From an uncultured Candidatus Poseidoniales archaeon (lineage in GTDB: Archaea > Thermoplasmatota > Poseidoniia > Poseidoniales > Poseidoniaceae), in NCBI GenBank assembly GCA_902625885.1, contig CACODE010000009.1, forward strand, positions 1 through 64,000: DNA of 64,000 bases, given 5' to 3'. Within the stretch, counting starts at the first letter, position 1. Each line of letters starts with the position of its first letter. Positions 62,259 through 64,000 of the stretch are shown here, piece after piece. The notes beneath the pieces were generated by a model, which made no database searches, was not told the origin of the DNA, and was given only the letters and a program-made list of their open reading frames with translations. The position numbers and the translations under genes are program-made.

Positions 62259-63916
62259 AATCCTCTTCCTTCCAAATCATGCACATACCTTTTGAATCGT
62301 CGTGGTTTTCTTGGGGCATGGGTGAGACCTGGTCCGACATCGTTGCCGATTTACGACGGCAGCGGCTCCTCGTACCGCAATCGCTCAAAGAAAAGTTGCT
62401 CTCGCTAGAGGAACCAAAAAGCGTCATCAACGCCGCTACGGCCCTCAACCTCACAGGAGGCATGCTCACAGCCTCCATGCTCGACGAAATGATCCTCCAT
62501 GCACGACAGCCGGTCCAAGCGGCCGCTGAACCTCAGGCTGTTCTGCAAAAACCAGCGGATGACCTCGCTCGAACCATCGCTCCACTCGTTGAAAACGAAC
62601 CGCTGGACATTCAATTCCGCAACAACCTCCCCGATTGGAGAGAGGTGGACTTCTCGATGCAAGCCGATGACGCATCCACGGAGGTTGAAATCCACTACGA
62701 CATCACGGGAAACTCGATCACAGAAGGAAAAATGACGGACATCAAGGCCTGCTTTAACGACCGACTCAAAAGCATACGCCGTTTGATTGTCCAAAACTCA
62801 AACCTTCCACGAAAACATCAGGAAATATCCCGCCTCCTCGCCGAATACTCTCGGTATCAAGGCTACGAAAACAAAGCGGTGGCCATCGGCCTCGTGAACG
62901 AGCCGCGCTACACCAAAAACGGGCACCTGATGTGGGGGCTCGAGGACGAAACGGGGGAGATGACTTGCCTGCTGACAAAACGAACCGGGGACGACCGAGA
63001 CCGAGCGCACGAACGCATTCTCGATGCGGGGCTTATGCCGGACGACGTGATGGGCGTGTCGGGGACGTTCAGTCAAACCGGCGACATCTTCTATGTGGAT
63101 GACCTGCACTTCCCACTTGAGAGCAAACATCAGAAAACGAGTGCAGAGGCCGGCATCAGTGTGGCTTTCGTTTCCGACATCCACGTCGGCTCAAGAACGT
63201 TCCTTGAAGCGCAATGGCACAAAATGGTGCGATGGTTCCACACCGACCCCCTTGCAAAGACCATCAAATACCTCATTCTTTCAGGCGATTGCGTCGACGG
63301 TGTGGGCATCTATCCAGGGCAAGACAAGGAACTTGCGATTCCGGACTTTTACGCACAATACAGCGAATTCGCCAAACTTCTCGAACTGTTACCGGAATGG
63401 GTTGAATGCCTCATGCTACCCGGCAATCATGATGCGGTGCGTCCAGCCGAGCCGCAACCAACCCTCGAGAAAGAAATCCAGCAGGACTACAACACCACGA
63501 TGTTCGTGGGCAACCCTTGCGACTTCTCGCTTCACGGCGTCCGGATTCTCTCATATCATGGAAAATCCATCGATGATTTCGTAGCCGGGCTGAAAACCGT
63601 CACGTATGCCGAACCTGTCGAGGCGATGCGAGAAATGCTCCGCCGTCGCCATCTTGCTCCGCAGTGGGGTGGAAAGACACCGCTCTCTCCTGAACCCGAG
63701 GACGGTCTGGTCATCCGTGAAGTCCCCGACATCTTCGTCACCGGCCACGTCCACGGCCACGAATGCACGGATTTCAGAGGCACCACCCTCATCCAATCCA
63801 GCACTTGGCAAGACCAAACTTCGTACCAGCGAATGCTCGGTTTCCAGCCCAAACCGTGCATGTTGACCGTTGTGAACCTCAAGAGCCACCAATCAATATC
63901 GATCCCGTTTGCCTGA
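62255..63916 (+). CDS. polB: DNA polymerase D small subunit (DP1), 3'-5' exonuclease
   Basis: Euryarchaeal replicative polymerase D small subunit. The N-terminal helical and OB-fold regions (AVAIGLVNEPRYTKNGHLMWGLED) precede an MRE11-like phosphoesterase whose metal-binding motifs are intact: VSDIHVGS, LSGDCVDGVG, LPGNHDA, ILSYHGKS and VTGHVHGHE. It therefore should retain proofreading nuclease activity. 553 aa from GTG 62255, which overlaps the pncC stop; ATG 62318 (MGETWSDIVADLRRQ) is a credible alternative because DP1 proteins begin with a similar helix. The large subunit DP2 is not in the window. Confidence 0.94.
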   Translation: MKSSSFQIMHIPFESSWFSWGMGETWSDIVADLRRQRLLVPQSLKEKLLSLEEPKSVINAATALNLTGGMLTASMLDEMILHARQPVQAAAEPQAVLQKPADDLARTIAPLVENEPLDIQFRNNLPDWREVDFSMQADDASTEVEIHYDITGNSITEGKMTDIKACFNDRLKSIRRLIVQNSNLPRKHQEISRLLAEYSRYQGYENKAVAIGLVNEPRYTKNGHLMWGLEDETGEMTCLLTKRTGDDRDRAHERILDAGLMPDDVMGVSGTFSQTGDIFYVDDLHFPLESKHQKTSAEAGISVAFVSDIHVGSRTFLEAQWHKMVRWFHTDPLAKTIKYLILSGDCVDGVGIYPGQDKELAIPDFYAQYSEFAKLLELLPEWVECLMLPGNHDAVRPAEPQPTLEKEIQQDYNTTMFVGNPCDFSLHGVRILSYHGKSIDDFVAGLKTVTYAEPVEAMREMLRRRHLAPQWGGKTPLSPEPEDGLVIREVPDIFVTGHVHGHECTDFRGTTLIQSSTWQDQTSYQRMLGFQPKPCMLTVVNLKSHQSISIPFA

Positions 63917-63922
63917 AACGGC

Positions 63923-64000
63923 TTATTTCCACGGGTCGTTTTCATCAGGTTCTGACCCGCGACTGCGCACGAGGGCCAAAAGCACCAACACCACCACAAG
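63923..64000 (-). CDS. C-terminal end of a membrane-anchored protein (fragment)
   Basis: Minus-strand frame open from the right edge to TAA at 63923, 25 residues: a hydrophobic helix end (LVVVLVLLALVRSRG) followed by a short acidic tail SEPDENDPWK. The helix, basic stop-transfer and aromatic-ending tail repeat the C-terminal plan of the large surface proteins in this window, so the rest of the gene outside the window is probably another of them. It converges with DP1. Confidence 0.6.
   Translation of the reverse strand, partial: LVVVLVLLALVRSRGSEPDENDPWK

Overview
The window looks like a chromosomal segment of a planktonic euryarchaeon, most probably Marine Group II / 'Candidatus Poseidoniales'. 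The archaeal signature comes from the information-processing genes: replication factor C small subunit, DNA polymerase D small subunit DP1, pelota, GatD, membrane LonB, TrmI, a UPF0147 fragment and an intron-containing tRNA-Met. These sit beside bacterial-type metabolism (formate-THF ligase, acyl-CoA carboxylase, flotillin/NfeD, LLM monooxygenase) and very large single-pass surface proteins, a mixture typical of MGII. The lineage call is inference from gene content. No rRNA, IS element, CRISPR array or prophage was seen, and coding density is very high: no gene-free stretch exceeds about 300 bp.

Layout. 1-5.2 kb: a UPF0147 tail, then lonB, an MFS exporter and an AI-2E-type permease reading leftward. 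5.2-18.2 kb: three large membrane-anchored surface proteins (a CGHC thioredoxin-like/cadherin-like protein; an SGNH-hydrolase/NEW3-like protein with a cytoplasmic zinc ribbon; a GDSL hydrolase with thrombospondin-3 repeats) alternating with trmI and aspS. 18.3-30.8 kb: an almost unbroken rightward run with a formamidase-like hydrolase, an atypical SDR, a TPR protein, a coupled LLM monooxygenase / asparaginase II / aldehyde dehydrogenase trio, a Lon-N protein, panB, a coupled ring-cleavage dioxygenase pair whose second subunit is fused to a RidA-type deaminase, and an amino-acid permease behind a paired-palindrome promoter. 30.8-43.0 kb: a ferritin-like protein and two adjacent surface proteins, one of 3040 aa with seven tandem DNRLRE-type modules. 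43.1-51.7 kb: rfcS, tRNA-Met, an ABC transporter, gatD and a carboxyltransferase. 51.7-64 kb: a surface protein with a degenerate hydrolase domain, a shikimate-dehydrogenase-like gene, a flotillin/NfeD membrane operon, fhs, pelota, tRNA-Val, pncC/cinA, DP1 and the tail of another membrane-anchored protein.

The most notable system is the 18-31 kb region. AmnB-like and AmnA-like subunits, an AmnC/ALDH8A1-like dehydrogenase and an AmnD-like deaminase domain (fused to AmnA) are the first three steps of 2-aminophenol / 2-aminomuconate-semialdehyde meta-cleavage. They lie with an arylformamidase-like hydrolase, a flavin monooxygenase and a permease, suggesting uptake and oxidation of a tryptophan/kynurenine-derived or other aminoaromatic compound. 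The second theme is surface biology: six large exported proteins occupy about 39% of the window, all on the minus strand, most with a C-terminal membrane anchor and a short distinctive cytoplasmic tail.
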